Source of the DNA: Thiothrix sp. UBA5583
GTDB lineage: Bacteria; Pseudomonadota; Gammaproteobacteria; Thiotrichales; Thiotrichaceae
NCBI GenBank assembly: GCA_002425225.1
Contig: DILV01000015.1
Coordinates: 26,640-90,639, forward strand
Length of the DNA stretch: 64,000 bases
Reading direction: 5' to 3'
Positions 41,607 to 52,541 of the stretch are shown here, piece by piece. Both the position numbers and the translations under genes were made by a program. Within the stretch, counting starts at the first letter, position 1. Every line of letters starts with the position of its first letter. The notes below the pieces were generated by a model. That model searched no databases and was not told where the DNA came from. It was given only the letters and a program-made list of their open reading frames with translations.

Positions 41607-42606
41607 AAATACCTTCCACTTCCACCATCAGCTCTGCACGGCAAACATCGCCTTGCAAATACAGCACTGCCGTGCAACTGCCTGCCAGATAGTTTTCCAA
41701 GTGTGACTGGATGACTGGCAGGCTTGCCTGATCATGGACATAGACTTTCAGTTGGGTGAGTGAGCGTACAACACGTATTGGCAAACCCAGCGTAGCATCC
41801 CCGTGTCCCAGCAATGCCTCCAGATTGCGCAAGGTTTCTTCCAGTTGCGCTGACGGGTCGCCAATGTGCAGGGTTTCATGTCCGACAATACTGGTTGTAC
41901 CGGAAATATAAACATGTTTGCCCTGCCCCCAGTCTTTCACGGTAGCACGTGAAAATGCAGGGCTAACCGGGCCATACTGACGTGGGTAAAGGAAAGCGCT
42001 GGTCTGACGCGGGTTTTCCAGTTGCATTCCCGCTTGCTTGGCTGCGATGAAATACAGTTGCAGCCCTGCCTGTTGTGTACCGATGGCGGTTGCTGCTGGT
42101 GGGGCGTAAGCAAAATTGCCGTGAACATCCAAAGCATCCTGCCGCCCCAGACAAAATGTCTGGTAACGGTTCAGTTCACCCTGTTGCATGGTAATTGCCG
42201 GAAAGTAATTCCACATGCGCAGCAAACAAGAGTAGCCGGACACCTGCAACAACTCGAACACATGCCGATAGGCCGTTTCACTGGCAACACGCAAATCGGG
42301 AAAATCAGCCTCTTCCAGCAACAAGTGCCCAAACAGGACTGTACCGTTTTCGCTCCAAGTGATGCTGGCATGTTTGCCATACGTGACCGGAGTTAGGCTT
42401 GACCACAGCTCGGTATATTCATCCCCCGTCAGTAACGGCAAACCGACATTGAACACCGGGCGACACTCATCCAGCACACGGGCTTTGCTGGCAAAACCAA
42501 TGGCAGCCAATACATTCAGCCCATCAGCAACATGAGCTGAATTCTTTTCCGCCAGTGTGGTGACAGAAAACGGTAGCAGGCTGGACTGGTTCAGAGCATT
42601 TCTCAC
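41599..42606 (-). CDS. Chorismatase-family (FkbO/Hyg5/XanB2-like) protein
   Basis: This 335-aa protein matches the chorismatase family through LRMWNYFPAITMQQGELNRY, QTFCLGRQDAL and the C-terminal core SAFLYPRQYGPVSPAFSRAT and VYISGTTSIVGHETLHIGD. Family enzymes split chorismate into pyruvate and a dihydrodiol or hydroxybenzoate; XanB2 supplies hydroxybenzoates for ubiquinone and pigments. The subfamily cannot be decided without alignment. It is cotranscribed with mutM. Confidence 0.82.
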   Translation of the reverse strand: MRNALNQSSLLPFSVTTLAEKNSAHVADGLNVLAAIGFASKARVLDECRPVFNVGLPLLTGDEYTELWSSLTPVTYGKHASITWSENGTVLFGHLLLEEADFPDLRVASETAYRHVFELLQVSGYSCLLRMWNYFPAITMQQGELNRYQTFCLGRQDALDVHGNFAYAPPAATAIGTQQAGLQLYFIAAKQAGMQLENPRQTSAFLYPRQYGPVSPAFSRATVKDWGQGKHVYISGTTSIVGHETLHIGDPSAQLEETLRNLEALLGHGDATLGLPIRVVRSLTQLKVYVHDQASLPVIQSHLENYLAGSCTAVLYLQGDVCRAELMVEVEGIYA

Positions 42607-42675
42607 GGACTTAACGAGCCAAAACTGAAAGCGCCCGATTATGGCATGTTTTCATGCCCAATGCCTTAAGCGAAA

Positions 42676-43092
42676 TCAGACCGGCGTGCCAGACTCACTG
42701 ACTTTGCTCAAGGCTTTCAATACATCCAGACGGGTAATGACACCGACCACCCGGTTGTCTTCTACCACCGGATAACGGCGATAGTGATCATTCATGAACA
42801 TGTTGGCGACAGCCAGGATGCTGTCATCGGCATCCACGGTGCGGATGTCACGGGACATCCGGTCTGCCACTGTACCGCGCCAGCCTGAGTGATAACCGGA
42901 ACGCAGGGCAACATCAATACAGTCTGTCACGGACAGGATACCCACCAGATTGCCCCGATTATCGACCACCGCCCCACCAAACAGGTTACGCTCGGTAAAA
43001 ATTTTCACGGCTTCGCGGATGTCCTGGTTTTCCCGCAACGTTGCCAGACGGTTAGACATATGATCACGGACAGATAATGATACTTCAGACAT
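42676..43092 (-). CDS. Tandem CBS-domain protein
   Basis: This 138-aa protein consists of two CBS motifs: SVRDHMSNRLATLRENQDIR with GGAVVDNRGNLVGILSVTDC, and DRMSRDIRTVDADDSILAVA with RRYPVVEDNRVVGVITRLDV. Stand-alone CBS pairs bind adenosyl ligands and regulate partner enzymes or channels. It overlaps nqrM by 8 bp, so it is linked to the Nqr operon and may sense energy state for it (inference). Confidence 0.9.
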   Translation of the reverse strand: MSEVSLSVRDHMSNRLATLRENQDIREAVKIFTERNLFGGAVVDNRGNLVGILSVTDCIDVALRSGYHSGWRGTVADRMSRDIRTVDADDSILAVANMFMNDHYRRYPVVEDNRVVGVITRLDVLKALSKVSESGTPV

Positions 43093-43339
43093 GTTGGGAC
43101 TCCTCCTTCGGCGATTGTTCGGCAGCGGCAGTGCGCTCTCTCAGTGCGGCTTCTTCTGCCATTTTCTGTTTGCGCTTTTCACAGGGATTAGAACAGGAAC
43201 ACTGACTTTTTTCCATGCCCGGAATGGATGCCAGACCGCCACAGCTTCCTTTTAGGCTGCGGTTATTAAACAACCATCCCACAGCCAATCCCAACACTGC
43301 CAACAGGAAGATACAAAAAGTTAATAGAAAGAGTTTCAT
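43085..43339 (-). CDS. nqrM: NqrM, Na+-NQR maturation factor
   Basis: This 84-aa protein has one N-terminal membrane span (KLFLLTFCIFLLAVLGLAVG). The cysteine pattern SCGGLASIPGMEKSQCSCSN and NPCEKRK is diagnostic of NqrM (formerly DUF539). NqrM is needed to insert iron into the NqrDE cluster. It follows nqrF after 191 bp on the same strand. The flavin transferase apbE often found with it is not in the window. Confidence 0.93.
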   Translation of the reverse strand: MKLFLLTFCIFLLAVLGLAVGWLFNNRSLKGSCGGLASIPGMEKSQCSCSNPCEKRKQKMAEEAALRERTAAAEQSPKEESQHV

Positions 43340-43470
43340 AAATACCTGCCGTTAGTCCCGGAAAATAACAAGATCATTATGCTGCGATGCAAAAAATGTT
43401 TCGCCCCACCTATTTTTGGGCTACTATTGCAATGGGTCAGGCAACTGGCCCTTTTTCCTCCTAGCGGTTT

Positions 43471-43498
43471 GGGGCGGCTTTTTCCGCCCCACTTTTTT
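43471..43498 (+). terminator. Plus-strand terminator-like hairpin between nqrM and nqrF
   Basis: GGGGCGG and CCGCCCC form a stem with a 6-nt loop, followed by ACTTTTTT on the plus strand. On the minus strand (the nqr direction) no T run follows, so it should not terminate nqr transcripts efficiently. No plus-strand gene is evident upstream. Confidence 0.5.
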
Positions 43499-43530
43499 AC
43501 TAGGATTCAACAGCTTGCAAGAAAAAGCCA

Positions 43531-44751
43531 CTAACCGCCAAAATCATCCAGCAAAATATTGTCACGCTCAACACCAATGTCCAATAACATGCGCACAACC
43601 GCCGCATTCATCATCGGTGGCCCACACAAATAATACTCGCACTCTTCCGGTGCAGGGTGATCCTTTAAATAGTTTTTATAAAGGACATCGTGGATAAACC
43701 CGACATAGCCTGTCCAGTTATCCTCCGGTTGTGGCTCAGATAGACCCATGTGCCAGGTAAAGTTGGGATTTTCAGCCGCCAATGTGTCAAATTCGTCCAC
43801 ATAAAAGGCTTCCCGCAAACTGCGTGCCCCGTACCAGAATGACATTTTGCGCGAGCTTTTCAAACGGCGTAACTGGTCGTAGATGTGCGAACGCATCGGC
43901 GCCATCCCTGCACCACCACCAATGAACACCATTTCGTTCCCGGTTTTGCGGGCGAAAAACTCGCCGAATGGCCCGGAAACCGTCACCTTGTCACCCGGTT
44001 TCAGGTTAAAAATGTAAGAGGACATCTTGCCCGGCGGCACATCATCCCTACCCGGTGGTGGCGTAGCAATACGCACATTCAGCATGACAATCCCGTCTTC
44101 TTCAGGGTAATTGGCCATCGAATAGGCACGCAATACCGGCTCATCGACATGGGATTCCAGTTCCCACAGCTTATATTTGTCCCAGTCGTCCCGGAACTTG
44201 GGTGGAATGTCAAAACTGGAATACTTCACATCATATGGCGGGCACTCAATCTGGATGTAACCACCAGCACGAAAGTCGATCTTCTCGCCTTTGGGCAACT
44301 CCACCACCAGTTCCTTGATGAAGGTAGCCTTGTTGTCGTTGGAACGCACAGTACATTCCCACTTTTTCACCCCGAAAACATCTTCCGGCACTTCGATTTT
44401 CATGTCCTGCTTGACGGCAACCTGACAGGCAAGGCGTTCACCACAAGCGGCCTGACGACGGTTGATGTGGCTTTCTTCGGTAGGCAACAGCGTCCCGCCA
44501 CCTTCCAGTACTTTCACCTTGCACTGCCCGCAAGTACCGCCGCCACCGCAAGCGGAGGAAACAAACAAGCCTTTGTCTGCCAATGCCCCCAGCAGCTTGC
44601 TGCCGGGTTTGACGACCAGATCTTTTTCGCCATTCACCAGCAAATGCACATCACCTTCCGCCACCAGTTTGGAACGGGCAAACAAAATGCCGTACACCAG
44701 CCCGATGATCATCAGGGTAAACAGGGCTACGCCCAAAATAACGGTTGTCAT
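43531..44751 (-). CDS. nqrF: Na+-translocating NADH:quinone reductase subunit F
   Basis: This 406-aa protein has an N-terminal membrane anchor ([20 protein letters not shown]). A 2Fe-2S ferredoxin domain follows ([16 protein letters not shown] and [11 protein letters not shown]). The FAD domain has RAYSMANYP and the NADH-binding region has [19 protein letters not shown] and [14 protein letters not shown]. It is the electron entry subunit, oxidising NADH. It is the last structural gene of nqrABCDEF. Confidence 0.97.
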   Translation of the reverse strand: MTTVILGVALFTLMIIGLVYGILFARSKLVAEGDVHLLVNGEKDLVVKPGSKLLGALADKGLFVSSACGGGGTCGQCKVKVLEGGGTLLPTEESHINRRQAACGERLACQVAVKQDMKIEVPEDVFGVKKWECTVRSNDNKATFIKELVVELPKGEKIDFRAGGYIQIECPPYDVKYSSFDIPPKFRDDWDKYKLWELESHVDEPVLRAYSMANYPEEDGIVMLNVRIATPPPGRDDVPPGKMSSYIFNLKPGDKVTVSGPFGEFFARKTGNEMVFIGGGAGMAPMRSHIYDQLRRLKSSRKMSFWYGARSLREAFYVDEFDTLAAENPNFTWHMGLSEPQPEDNWTGYVGFIHDVLYKNYLKDHPAPEECEYYLCGPPMMNAAVVRMLLDIGVERDNILLDDFGG

Positions 44752-44764
44752 GACGTGCTACCCC

Positions 44765-45361
44765 TTACAACTGGATACCGGAAAAAGACATGAAGCCCAG
44801 TGACATCAGCCCTACGGTAATGAAAATGATCCCGAGACCTTGCAAACCGGCGGGGACATCGCTGTATTTGAGGCGCTCGCGCACCCCTGCCAATATTACG
44901 ATCGCCAGCATCCAGCTAAAGCCGCTACCAAAACCGTACACCACACTTTCTGCGAAGGTGTAATCGCGTTCGACCATGAATAACGCCCCACCCAGAATCG
45001 CGCAGTTGACCGTAATCAGCGGCAAAAAGACCCCCAATGCCTGATAGAGTGCGGGTACGAATTTGTCCAGCACCATTTCCAATACCTGGACAATCGCCGC
45101 AATCACTGCGATGTAGCTGATCAAGCCCAGAAAACGCAAGTCCACACCCTGTAACAAGGCGCTGTCTTTCAACAAAAGATTAAGGATCAGGTTATTGGCA
45201 GGCACGGTAATGGCTTGCACAATTACCACCGCAATTCCCAGCCCCACGGCTGTTTCGATCTTTTTGGAAATAGCAATGAAGGTGCACATTCCCAAAAAGA
45301 AGGTCAGTGCCATGTTTTCAATGAACACGGCCTTGATAAACAGACTTAACATGGCTTCCAT
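44765..45361 (-). CDS. nqrE: Na+-NQR subunit E
   Basis: The start at 45361 gives the standard 198 aa ([20 protein letters not shown]). Six membrane helices are predicted. The conserved cysteines in [14 protein letters not shown] and [12 protein letters not shown], together with those of NqrD, hold the intramembrane iron cluster. The ATG lies 1 bp after the nqrD stop. Confidence 0.96.
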   Translation of the reverse strand: MEAMLSLFIKAVFIENMALTFFLGMCTFIAISKKIETAVGLGIAVVIVQAITVPANNLILNLLLKDSALLQGVDLRFLGLISYIAVIAAIVQVLEMVLDKFVPALYQALGVFLPLITVNCAILGGALFMVERDYTFAESVVYGFGSGFSWMLAIVILAGVRERLKYSDVPAGLQGLGIIFITVGLMSLGFMSFSGIQL

Positions 45362-45362
45362 A

Positions 45363-46025
45363 TCAGCGATTCCCCAGACCGTGTTGCTCATGAATCTTGA
45401 AGTCGTGGACTTCGCACTGTTCCGGGTATTTGGTACGGATTACCCAAATCAACATGCCGATGATAAAGAATGCACTCGGCGGCAACAGCATCAAGCCGTT
45501 GGGTTCGTACCAGCCACCATTCTTGACCAGTGTGAAAATTTCATACCCCAGCAGTGAGCCGGAACCGGACAATTCGCGGATGACCGCCACCACAATCAGT
45601 ATCAGGCTGTAACCCAGACCATTGCCAATGCCATCGAGGAAGCTCATCCCCGGTGGGTTTTGCATGGCATAGGCTTCTGCCCGTCCCATGACGATACAGT
45701 TGGTGATGATCAGGCCGACAAATACCGACAATTGCTTGGCAGTGCTGAAAGCATAGGCTTTCATCAACTGATCCACCACGATGACCAGTGAGGCGATGAT
45801 GGTCATCTGCACGATAATGCGGATACTGCTGGGAATGTGGTTGCGGATAGCACTAATGGATGCATTGGAAAACGCCGTCACCGTGGTCAGTGCGACTGCC
45901 ATCAACAACGCCGTTTTCAGCGAGCTGGTAACAGCCAGTGCAGAACAAATACCGAGAATTTGTAAAGTAATCGGGTTATTGGCGACCAACGGGGTCGTAA
46001 TCACCTTGCTGGTTTCAGGCTTCAT
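45363..46025 (-). CDS. nqrD: Na+-NQR subunit D
   Basis: A 220-aa membrane protein paralogous to NqrE. Its cysteines in [17 protein letters not shown] and [16 protein letters not shown] are the NqrE counterparts for iron binding. Its ATG overlaps the nqrC stop (ATGA). Confidence 0.96.
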   Translation of the reverse strand: MKPETSKVITTPLVANNPITLQILGICSALAVTSSLKTALLMAVALTTVTAFSNASISAIRNHIPSSIRIIVQMTIIASLVIVVDQLMKAYAFSTAKQLSVFVGLIITNCIVMGRAEAYAMQNPPGMSFLDGIGNGLGYSLILIVVAVIRELSGSGSLLGYEIFTLVKNGGWYEPNGLMLLPPSAFFIIGMLIWVIRTKYPEQCEVHDFKIHEQHGLGNR

Positions 46026-46822
46026 GCGCCACCTCCCTTGCGGAATTGTTGCAGGTATGGGCCAAAACCATCCGCACCCATCCAGAATTTGACGAGGTTG
46101 TTGACACCATTGCTGGTCAGAGTTGCACCGGAAAGCGCGTCGATTTCGTGCGCGGCTTTTTCGCCTTCGGTCGCTGCCATCTTGGTGACACGGATGGCGA
46201 GGTTGCCACTGGCATCAAATACCTGCTTGCCCGGCCATTTTTCTTTCCATTGCGGGTTATCAACTTCGCCCCCCAACCCCGGTGTTTCAGCGTGCTCGTA
46301 GAAACCCAGACCCACCACCGTATTCGCATCGCCTTGCAGGGCAATGAAGCCGTGCAAGGTTGACCACAAACCGTAGCCGTGGATCGGCAGGATAATTTTC
46401 TGCACCTGGCCTTGCGGGTTTTTCACCAGATACACCGTGGCGTATTTGGCGCGGCGTTTGATGGAAGCAATATCTTGCTCCTTGGTCAGCACCACGTTTT
46501 GTTTGGGGTCAATGGCGGCGGCACGCGCATCGAAGGTATTGGCATCAATCCCCTCCACATAAGCACCGGTTTGCAAGTCAACCACTCTGGCTTCCACCTG
46601 TTTGAAGGCTTCTTCCACCGATTGCCCCGGTTTGACTAACCCGGCGATTTGCAGGATGTTCTTTTTCTTGTCCAGCAACTTGTTTTCATCCTGTACCGGC
46701 TTTAATGCCACGGCAGCGGCTGACACCGCGACCGAACACACCAGGCACAACAACAAGGCAACGCCGAAAGTTTTTGCCTTGCTGTCATTGGGCAATGCCA
46801 GAAACTTGCGTAACAGACTCAT
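46022..46822 (-). CDS. nqrC: Na+-NQR subunit C (covalent FMN)
   Basis: The start at 46822 gives 266 aa ([20 protein letters not shown]), overlapping the nqrB stop by 4 bp; the frame is open upstream only as a shadow of nqrB. One N-terminal membrane span precedes a periplasmic FMN domain. The flavinylation motif is [14 protein letters not shown], where the second Thr carries FMN attached by ApbE. Confidence 0.96.
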   Translation of the reverse strand: MSLLRKFLALPNDSKAKTFGVALLLCLVCSVAVSAAAVALKPVQDENKLLDKKKNILQIAGLVKPGQSVEEAFKQVEARVVDLQTGAYVEGIDANTFDARAAAIDPKQNVVLTKEQDIASIKRRAKYATVYLVKNPQGQVQKIILPIHGYGLWSTLHGFIALQGDANTVVGLGFYEHAETPGLGGEVDNPQWKEKWPGKQVFDASGNLAIRVTKMAATEGEKAAHEIDALSGATLTSNGVNNLVKFWMGADGFGPYLQQFRKGGGA

Positions 46823-48033
46823 GGTTTCACCCCCGCTGCCTGCCGCTTGATGCGGCGTTTGATGTTGGCTTTCATCACCCCATAGTCGATCAGGGGTGCA
46901 AACATGTTGGCAAACAGGATGGCTAGCATCATGCCTTCCGGGAAGGCCGGGTTGACGACACGGATCAGTACCACCATGACTCCGATCAGCACCCCAAACC
47001 ACCAGCGCCCGGTATCAGTATGTGCCGCCGTCACCGGGTCGGTCGCCATGAACATCATGCCAAATGCAAACCCACCCGTGACCAAATGCCAGTACCAGGG
47101 CATGGCAAACATCGGATTGGTCTCACTGCCGATGGTATTCAGCAGGATCGCGGTCATGATCATGCCAAACATGACCCCGGAGACAATGCGCCAGTTGGCG
47201 ATTTTGGTGAACAGCAGGAATGCACCACCGATCAGGACTGCTAGCGTGGACGTTTCCCCCAGTGAACCGGGTTCCAGCCCGATGAAAGCGTCCCACCAGC
47301 TTACCGTCACTGCCGACATCCCGCCTGCGGCTGCCTGCGACAAGGTGGTTGCACCGGAATAACCATCCACCGCAACCCACGCCGTATCACCGGACATGAA
47401 CGCCGGGTAAGCAAAAAACAGGAATGCCCGCCCCGCCAGCGCCGGGTTAATGAAGTTTTTACCCGTACCGCCAAACACTTCCTTGGCAATAATGACCCCG
47501 AACAGGATGCCCAGCCCTACCATCCACAATGGAATATCCGGTGGCAGGGTCAGCGTGTACAGGATGGATGTAACGAAAAAACCCTCATTAACCTCGTGCC
47601 CACGCACCAGTGCAAACACCACTTCTGCCAACCCACCCACAATGAACGTGGTCATGTAGATGGGCAAAAAATACAGAAAACCGTGGAAAAAGTTGTCAAA
47701 GAAGCTGTCAGGATCATAGCCAATCATGTCCATGATCACGCCACGCCAGCCTTCGGCGTGTTCCAACCCCAAGGATTGCATGGCCAAGTTGGCCTGATAG
47801 CCAGTGTTGAAACATGCCATGAACATCACCGGGAAGGTCGCCAGCCACACATAACCCATCACCCGTTTCAGGTCGAGGGCATCACGCACATGTGGCGCAC
47901 CAATGGTGCGGTTGGGCGGGCTGTACAGCAGGGTATCGACCATTTCAAACAGGCCGTAATACTTGTGGTACTTGCCGCCTTTGGCAAATTTCGGCTCAAT
48001 TTTGTCGAGCCAGCCGCGTAATTTATCGCTCAT
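46819..48033 (-). CDS. nqrB: Na+-NQR subunit B (covalent FMN, riboflavin)
   Basis: A 404-aa membrane subunit with about ten helices. [14 protein letters not shown] holds the FMN-bound Thr, and the N-terminal region [20 protein letters not shown] is family-typical. NqrB is the main Na+-translocating and quinone-binding subunit. It follows nqrA by 3 bp. Confidence 0.96.
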   Translation of the reverse strand: MSDKLRGWLDKIEPKFAKGGKYHKYYGLFEMVDTLLYSPPNRTIGAPHVRDALDLKRVMGYVWLATFPVMFMACFNTGYQANLAMQSLGLEHAEGWRGVIMDMIGYDPDSFFDNFFHGFLYFLPIYMTTFIVGGLAEVVFALVRGHEVNEGFFVTSILYTLTLPPDIPLWMVGLGILFGVIIAKEVFGGTGKNFINPALAGRAFLFFAYPAFMSGDTAWVAVDGYSGATTLSQAAAGGMSAVTVSWWDAFIGLEPGSLGETSTLAVLIGGAFLLFTKIANWRIVSGVMFGMIMTAILLNTIGSETNPMFAMPWYWHLVTGGFAFGMMFMATDPVTAAHTDTGRWWFGVLIGVMVVLIRVVNPAFPEGMMLAILFANMFAPLIDYGVMKANIKRRIKRQAAGVKP

Positions 48034-48036
48034 CGC

Positions 48037-49377
48037 TTATTCCCCCCGTTCCAGCATCCGCAAGCATTCGCGCAATGCCGGGCCGTATTCGTACTTGCTG
48101 TGGCACACAAACGTACACAGCGCGAGGTCATCCTCATCCAGCTCCAGTGCACCGAGTTGCTGCGCCATTACCGTGTCACGTACCAGCAGGGAACGCAGCA
48201 ACGGAGTGGCTAGGATGTCCAGCGGCATCACTTCCTCATAATTACCTATGGGAACCATCGCACGGTGGCTGCCGTGCTGGGTAGTGGTCATGGCGAATAC
48301 CTGCTTGCGCATGGCCGGGCGCAGGAACACATTCAGCACCGAAAACTGTTGCAGCCACGGGTTCAGCCAGTGCAGGAAAGTACGTGGCTGCCCTTCTGCC
48401 ACCACTGCCACTTGCACCGTGTAACGCCCAAGGAAAGCGCTCCAACCGGCAGCACGAAAACCTGCCAGCAGTGAACCGGCAATAACCCGGCAGTACTCGC
48501 CGTTCAATTGCCCATCCACGATGTCATCGGTACTGGCTCCCACACGGGTACGCAGCAAACGTGGCTGGAGAACCGTAGGCCCTGCCAATGAGATCACCCG
48601 TTCCACGTACAGCTTGCCGGTCGTAAACAGCTTGCCAATGGCAATCACATCCTGATAACCGATATGCCACACTGTCTTGTGTTCACCCACCGGATCAAGG
48701 AAATGGATATGAGTACCAGGCAAACCCGCCGGATGCACCCCTGACCACTCGTGGTAGCTGATGTTGGTAGCGGTGGCTTTGGGGATGGCAATGCCTTCCT
48801 GGTGATTGACGAATACCTTGGGGGCAAGTTTGGCAATCAGCAGCAAGCCTTGCAGGAATGCCTCTGCTTGTTCAGCAATGATCAGCGCCGGATCAGCCGC
48901 CATCGCGTAGGTATCAAGCGCCGTAACAAAGATGGAGCTGGGAGTGCTGTCCACTTTGGGAATTTTGCTGTAAGGGCGGGTACGGAATGCCACCCACTGC
49001 CCAGAATCCAGCAATTGCTGACGGATGCTTTCAGCATCCAACGTGGGCAATTGATCAGGCGCATAAGCCGTAAAACTGATGTCTTCCTCAGCATCATCCA
49101 GTGCGATGACCACCGAGTTCAGTACCCGCTTCGCCCCCCGGTTGATGGACTTGACCACGCCGCCCCCCGGGGAAGTAAAGTTCACTCCCGGATTCTTGCG
49201 GTCGGTAAACAGAACCTGCCCGCGTTTTACCCTATCGCCTTCCTGTACCTGCATTGCCGGGCGCAAGTCGTGGAAATCACGCCCTAGCACGGCAACGCTC
49301 TGCGGTTTAGGATGCGCATAAATCGTCTGTTCCGGTTTGCCGGTAATGGGCAAATCCAGACCTTTAGTGATTTTCAT
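48037..49377 (-). CDS. nqrA: Na+-NQR subunit A
   Basis: The start at 49377 (446 aa, [20 protein letters not shown]) is the standard NqrA opening; an in-frame start four codons earlier is less likely. The conserved segments [36 protein letters not shown] and [20 protein letters not shown] are present. NqrA is a cytoplasmic subunit near the quinone site without cofactors of its own. It is first in nqrABCDEF; the promoter must lie in 49378-49648. Confidence 0.96.
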   Translation of the reverse strand: MKITKGLDLPITGKPEQTIYAHPKPQSVAVLGRDFHDLRPAMQVQEGDRVKRGQVLFTDRKNPGVNFTSPGGGVVKSINRGAKRVLNSVVIALDDAEEDISFTAYAPDQLPTLDAESIRQQLLDSGQWVAFRTRPYSKIPKVDSTPSSIFVTALDTYAMAADPALIIAEQAEAFLQGLLLIAKLAPKVFVNHQEGIAIPKATATNISYHEWSGVHPAGLPGTHIHFLDPVGEHKTVWHIGYQDVIAIGKLFTTGKLYVERVISLAGPTVLQPRLLRTRVGASTDDIVDGQLNGEYCRVIAGSLLAGFRAAGWSAFLGRYTVQVAVVAEGQPRTFLHWLNPWLQQFSVLNVFLRPAMRKQVFAMTTTQHGSHRAMVPIGNYEEVMPLDILATPLLRSLLVRDTVMAQQLGALELDEDDLALCTFVCHSKYEYGPALRECLRMLERGE

Positions 49378-49648
49378 GTGCTGCACCAACGCTCTAATGG
49401 GGGAGGTGCGCCTACCGCAAAAGCAGGCGCTAAACGTTGTGAATTATCGGGAAATGTCGACAATGTTGCAAGCGCACATGTAAAAATTTCGTAAAAATCG
49501 TCTTTTTCGAGAGTATTCATCAACAAAGTGTCGGCATCTTGGCAAAACAGCACAGATCCCCCACCAGGAGCAGATAAACTTGCGATTCCTTAACGCCCCC
49601 TACTCGGGCATAATTGCGCTTGCTTGTTCTGGAGATGTTTCTGTCCGC

Positions 49649-50521
49649 ATGTCACCCACCACGCGCCTTTATAAAGGGTTAGGATTTCTCAGGCGGACAC
49701 TGATCAGTTTCCGCGCCAATCAGGGCATCCTGCTTGCGGGAGCGATTGCTTATTACACCTTGTTATCCCTGATCCCTTTGCTGACACTACTGATTGTGGG
49801 TCTATCGCACCTGATAGATGAGCGTGAGCTGCTGCATATTATACAAAACAACCTGAGCCTGATTTTTGGCAATCAGGCATCGGAAGTCACCAACCAGATG
49901 CATATTTTTCTGGAAAACCGCCATACTGTGGGGAGTATCGGCTTGGGCGTACTGGTATTTTTCAGTTCAATGGCGTTCACGGTACTGGAAAATGCCATGT
50001 CGGTGATTTTTTTCCACCGGGTCAAAATCCACCGGCGACATTTCCTGATTTCAGCCATCATTCCTTATTTATACATTCTGTCCATAGGCGCTGGCATTCT
50101 GATCATCACCGTGGTGAGCGGTGCTCTCAGCATTCTGCAAGGACAAGTAGTAACCGTTTTCTTCTGGACACTGGAACTGGATAGCGTTACCCGAGGCATC
50201 CTCTACCTGTTTGGCGTGGTTGGTCTGACCCTGCTGCTGACTTCGTTTTACATGGTTATGCCAGTGGGGAAAATCTCTTTACGCCATGCCGTGTTGGGCA
50301 GCTTTTGCGTCACCGTCATGTGGGAAGTCACCCGGCACATACTGGTCTGGTATTTTTCTACCCTGTCGATGGTCAACATCATTTATGGCTCATTGACCAC
50401 CGTCATTCTGGCACTGGTTTTTCTGGAAGTGGCAGCCATCATCCTGTTGCTCGGGGCGCAAGCCATCGCCGAATGCGAACGAGCCGAACATGAGGAAGCT
50501 GATCAAGAGATGCGTACCTGA
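49649..50521 (+). CDS. YihY/BrkB-family membrane protein
   Basis: This is 290 aa from ATG 49649; the frame is open 23 codons upstream without a clear ribosome-binding site, so the start is uncertain. Typical segments are ISFRANQGILLAGAIAYYTL, LIPLLTLLIVGLS and YGSLTTVILALVFLEVAAII. Six membrane helices are predicted and the C-terminus is acidic. The family is widespread and of unclear function; older names such as ribonuclease BN are not supported. It is divergent from nqrA. Confidence 0.85.
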   Translation: MSPTTRLYKGLGFLRRTLISFRANQGILLAGAIAYYTLLSLIPLLTLLIVGLSHLIDERELLHIIQNNLSLIFGNQASEVTNQMHIFLENRHTVGSIGLGVLVFFSSMAFTVLENAMSVIFFHRVKIHRRHFLISAIIPYLYILSIGAGILIITVVSGALSILQGQVVTVFFWTLELDSVTRGILYLFGVVGLTLLLTSFYMVMPVGKISLRHAVLGSFCVTVMWEVTRHILVWYFSTLSMVNIIYGSLTTVILALVFLEVAAIILLLGAQAIAECERAEHEEADQEMRT

Positions 50522-50571
50522 CACTTTGCCGCTATAGTTGCCAGTCAGACTGACTCAAGGGGATAACGCCC

Positions 50572-50730
50572 ATGCAAAATTCCAATTTCTGGATCGGTAA
50601 CGGCTTGCTGGCTGTGGCGATGATCATGTTGTTGTTCATGGATTCGCTGTCGCAGATGCTGGGGCTTGGCGCTGTATTTTTGTGGATGATCGCAGCCGCC
50701 GCTGGTGTGTATTTCATCATGAAAAGCTGA
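50572..50730 (+). CDS. Small two-span membrane protein
   Basis: A 52-residue frame from ATG 50572 with CAAGGGGATAACGCC upstream. It translates to MQNSNFWIGNGLLAVAMIML, then LFMDSLSQMLGLGAVFLWMI, then AAAAGVYFIMKS, giving two hydrophobic helices and a short polar turn. It lies 50 bp after the YihY-family gene and may be cotranscribed. No family is recognised. Confidence 0.6.
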   Translation: MQNSNFWIGNGLLAVAMIMLLFMDSLSQMLGLGAVFLWMIAAAAGVYFIMKS

Positions 50731-50779
50731 TTGCCGCAGGCATGGCGACTACCCACCAAAGGTAGCCGCCATACTGCTG

Positions 50780-51982
50780 TCAGCGCGGGGCTGACAGTTT
50801 TCTTTCCAACTCTGCCATCCCGCTAGGCAGATCAATATCCGCACCCGCTGCCCGCATACTAGAACCCAGTGAGTGCAGGGTGCGGAACAGGTTGTGGGCA
50901 CGGCTTTGTTCCCCCATCTGCCCGATACGCAGGATATTGAGGCCAAATGCCCCGGAAATTTCCACCTTGTGTACCTTGGACATGTGGGCACGGACGGCAT
51001 CAGCAGATACATGATCAGGCACAACAATCCCCACCACGGAATTCAAGCGGTGCGGTTTTTCCACCAGCAAGCCCAGCCCCATGGTTTCAATCCCGGCTTG
51101 CAAGGCTTCGGAGCAGCGCTGATGGCGTTCAAAACGCTGCGGCAGGGTTTCCTCGCACACCAGACGCAAGGCTTCATGCAAGGCGAGGATACCGGAAACC
51201 GGTGCTGTGTAATGGTAGGATTTCTGGTTCCAGAACTTGTCTGCCAGTTGCGCGTCCAGACACCAGTGGAACGGCAGCTCTTCCCGACGGGCGATTTTCT
51301 TTGCCCAGGCTTCTTCGGAAAAAGCCAACAAGGAAACGCCAGGAATGGATGACAAGCCTTTTTGCCCGCCCGTAATGATGGCATCCACCTGCCAGTTATC
51401 CATTTCCAGCGGCATGGTGCTGAGGGTACAAACCGCATCCACGATCACCATACAGCCGTAACGCTTGGCAGTACGGGCAATCTGGTCAAGGCTGGTGTTA
51501 CACACGGTATTGGAGGTTTCGCCCTGCACCAGCGTCACCACATCGTATTGCCCACGCTGAAGCTCGCGCTCCACCATTTCCACCGACATGCGTTCGTTGC
51601 GAGGTGCTTCCAGAATGGTTGGCTCTGCCCTGACTCGCCGCGCCATTTCCGCCAGACGCTGGCTGAAATAACCGTTGGTAATGCACAGCACCCGCGAACC
51701 AGGCGTGACCAGATTGGCAATCGCCATTTCCATTGCCGCCGACCCCGGCCCACTGACGCCCATCACATGGCTGGAAGAAGTCTGGAACACATAGCGGCTC
51801 ATGTCTTTGACCTGTTCAATCACCCGGTTCATGGTTTCGCCGAGATGGTTGATAACGATCGAGTTGGCAGCCGCGACTTTTTGCGGAATGGGCACTGGCC
51901 CCGCGCCCATCATCAGTAACGGTTCATCCGGCAGGATGTGTTCAAGCGGCACGATACTGGGTGCAGGAAATGCTTCGATCAT
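50780..51982 (-). CDS. Class V aminotransferase (alanine-glyoxylate/serine-pyruvate type)
   Basis: The start at ATG 51982 (400 aa) has AAGGA 11 nt upstream; an in-frame TTG lies six codons earlier. Fold-type I PLP enzyme features are the phosphate loop HVMGVSGPGSAAMEMAIANL, the cofactor Asp in MVIVDAVCTLST, and the Schiff-base lysine in IITGGQKGLSSIPGVSLLAF. The start region LLMMGAGPVPIP is typical of alanine-glyoxylate/serine-pyruvate transaminases. The likely role is glyoxylate and glycine/serine metabolism. Confidence 0.88.
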   Translation of the reverse strand: MIEAFPAPSIVPLEHILPDEPLLMMGAGPVPIPQKVAAANSIVINHLGETMNRVIEQVKDMSRYVFQTSSSHVMGVSGPGSAAMEMAIANLVTPGSRVLCITNGYFSQRLAEMARRVRAEPTILEAPRNERMSVEMVERELQRGQYDVVTLVQGETSNTVCNTSLDQIARTAKRYGCMVIVDAVCTLSTMPLEMDNWQVDAIITGGQKGLSSIPGVSLLAFSEEAWAKKIARREELPFHWCLDAQLADKFWNQKSYHYTAPVSGILALHEALRLVCEETLPQRFERHQRCSEALQAGIETMGLGLLVEKPHRLNSVVGIVVPDHVSADAVRAHMSKVHKVEISGAFGLNILRIGQMGEQSRAHNLFRTLHSLGSSMRAAGADIDLPSGMAELERKLSAPR

Positions 51983-52058
51983 GGATACGTTGTCCTTCAA
52001 GTTCTAAGTCTGTCAAAAGGGCGCATACGTTAGCGCCAAGCGCCCCGCAAGGGAAGCC

Positions 52059-52418
52059 TTATAGCTGTACACCGATGGTCACACCGGTACGCGGAAACCA
52101 GGGGGAATTGAACCCATCGTAGCTGTTACGCTGGTTGTTGCGCTGTACCTGACGCGACTGGCAAATGCGGAAACCATCTTCCCAACCCAGCTTGTATTGG
52201 GGGTTGTTGGCATTTTGCAAATTCTTGGCGTACTGGAATGTCGTGTTGCCACCTGCCGACAAGCCACTCTGGCAACCATCACGGTAGCCATTGACGAACA
52301 TCGGCGGTTGACTGGATACCCCCGCTATTTCCCTTTCCAGCACTGCCCCCGGTGGGGTACTGGCACAGGCTGACAGCAACATGACCGAAAGACAGGACAA
52401 TAGGTACTTGCTTGCCAT
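52059..52418 (-). CDS. Lipoprotein of unknown function
   Basis: A 119-aa precursor with a lipoprotein signal (MASKYLLSCLSVMLLSACAS, lipobox LSAC). The mature part has two further cysteines in MFVNGYRDGCQSGLSAGGNT and GWEDGFRICQSR, probably a disulfide. The repeated G(Y/F)xDG(C/F) pattern is reminiscent of YMGG-like or DUF-type envelope lipoproteins, but the family is not recognised. Confidence 0.75.
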   Translation of the reverse strand: MASKYLLSCLSVMLLSACASTPPGAVLEREIAGVSSQPPMFVNGYRDGCQSGLSAGGNTTFQYAKNLQNANNPQYKLGWEDGFRICQSRQVQRNNQRNSYDGFNSPWFPRTGVTIGVQL

Positions 52419-52541
52419 GACGTATATCCTTGTGCATACGCACGCTGTTAATTTCTTAAAGGAATATTACAGGGAAATACCTTAACACATGCCAAGGAAT
52501 TCCCGATGTAACTGTTTTGTGCATTTCATTGCCCCACAGGT

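Noticed and set aside
43885..44793. 302-codon plus-strand open frame opposite nqrF
   Set aside because: Shadow of nqrF; no ribosome-binding site or domain.
49580..50521. YihY-family protein named ribonuclease BN
   Set aside because: This historical name came from a misassignment; the sequence is a polytopic membrane protein without nuclease motifs.
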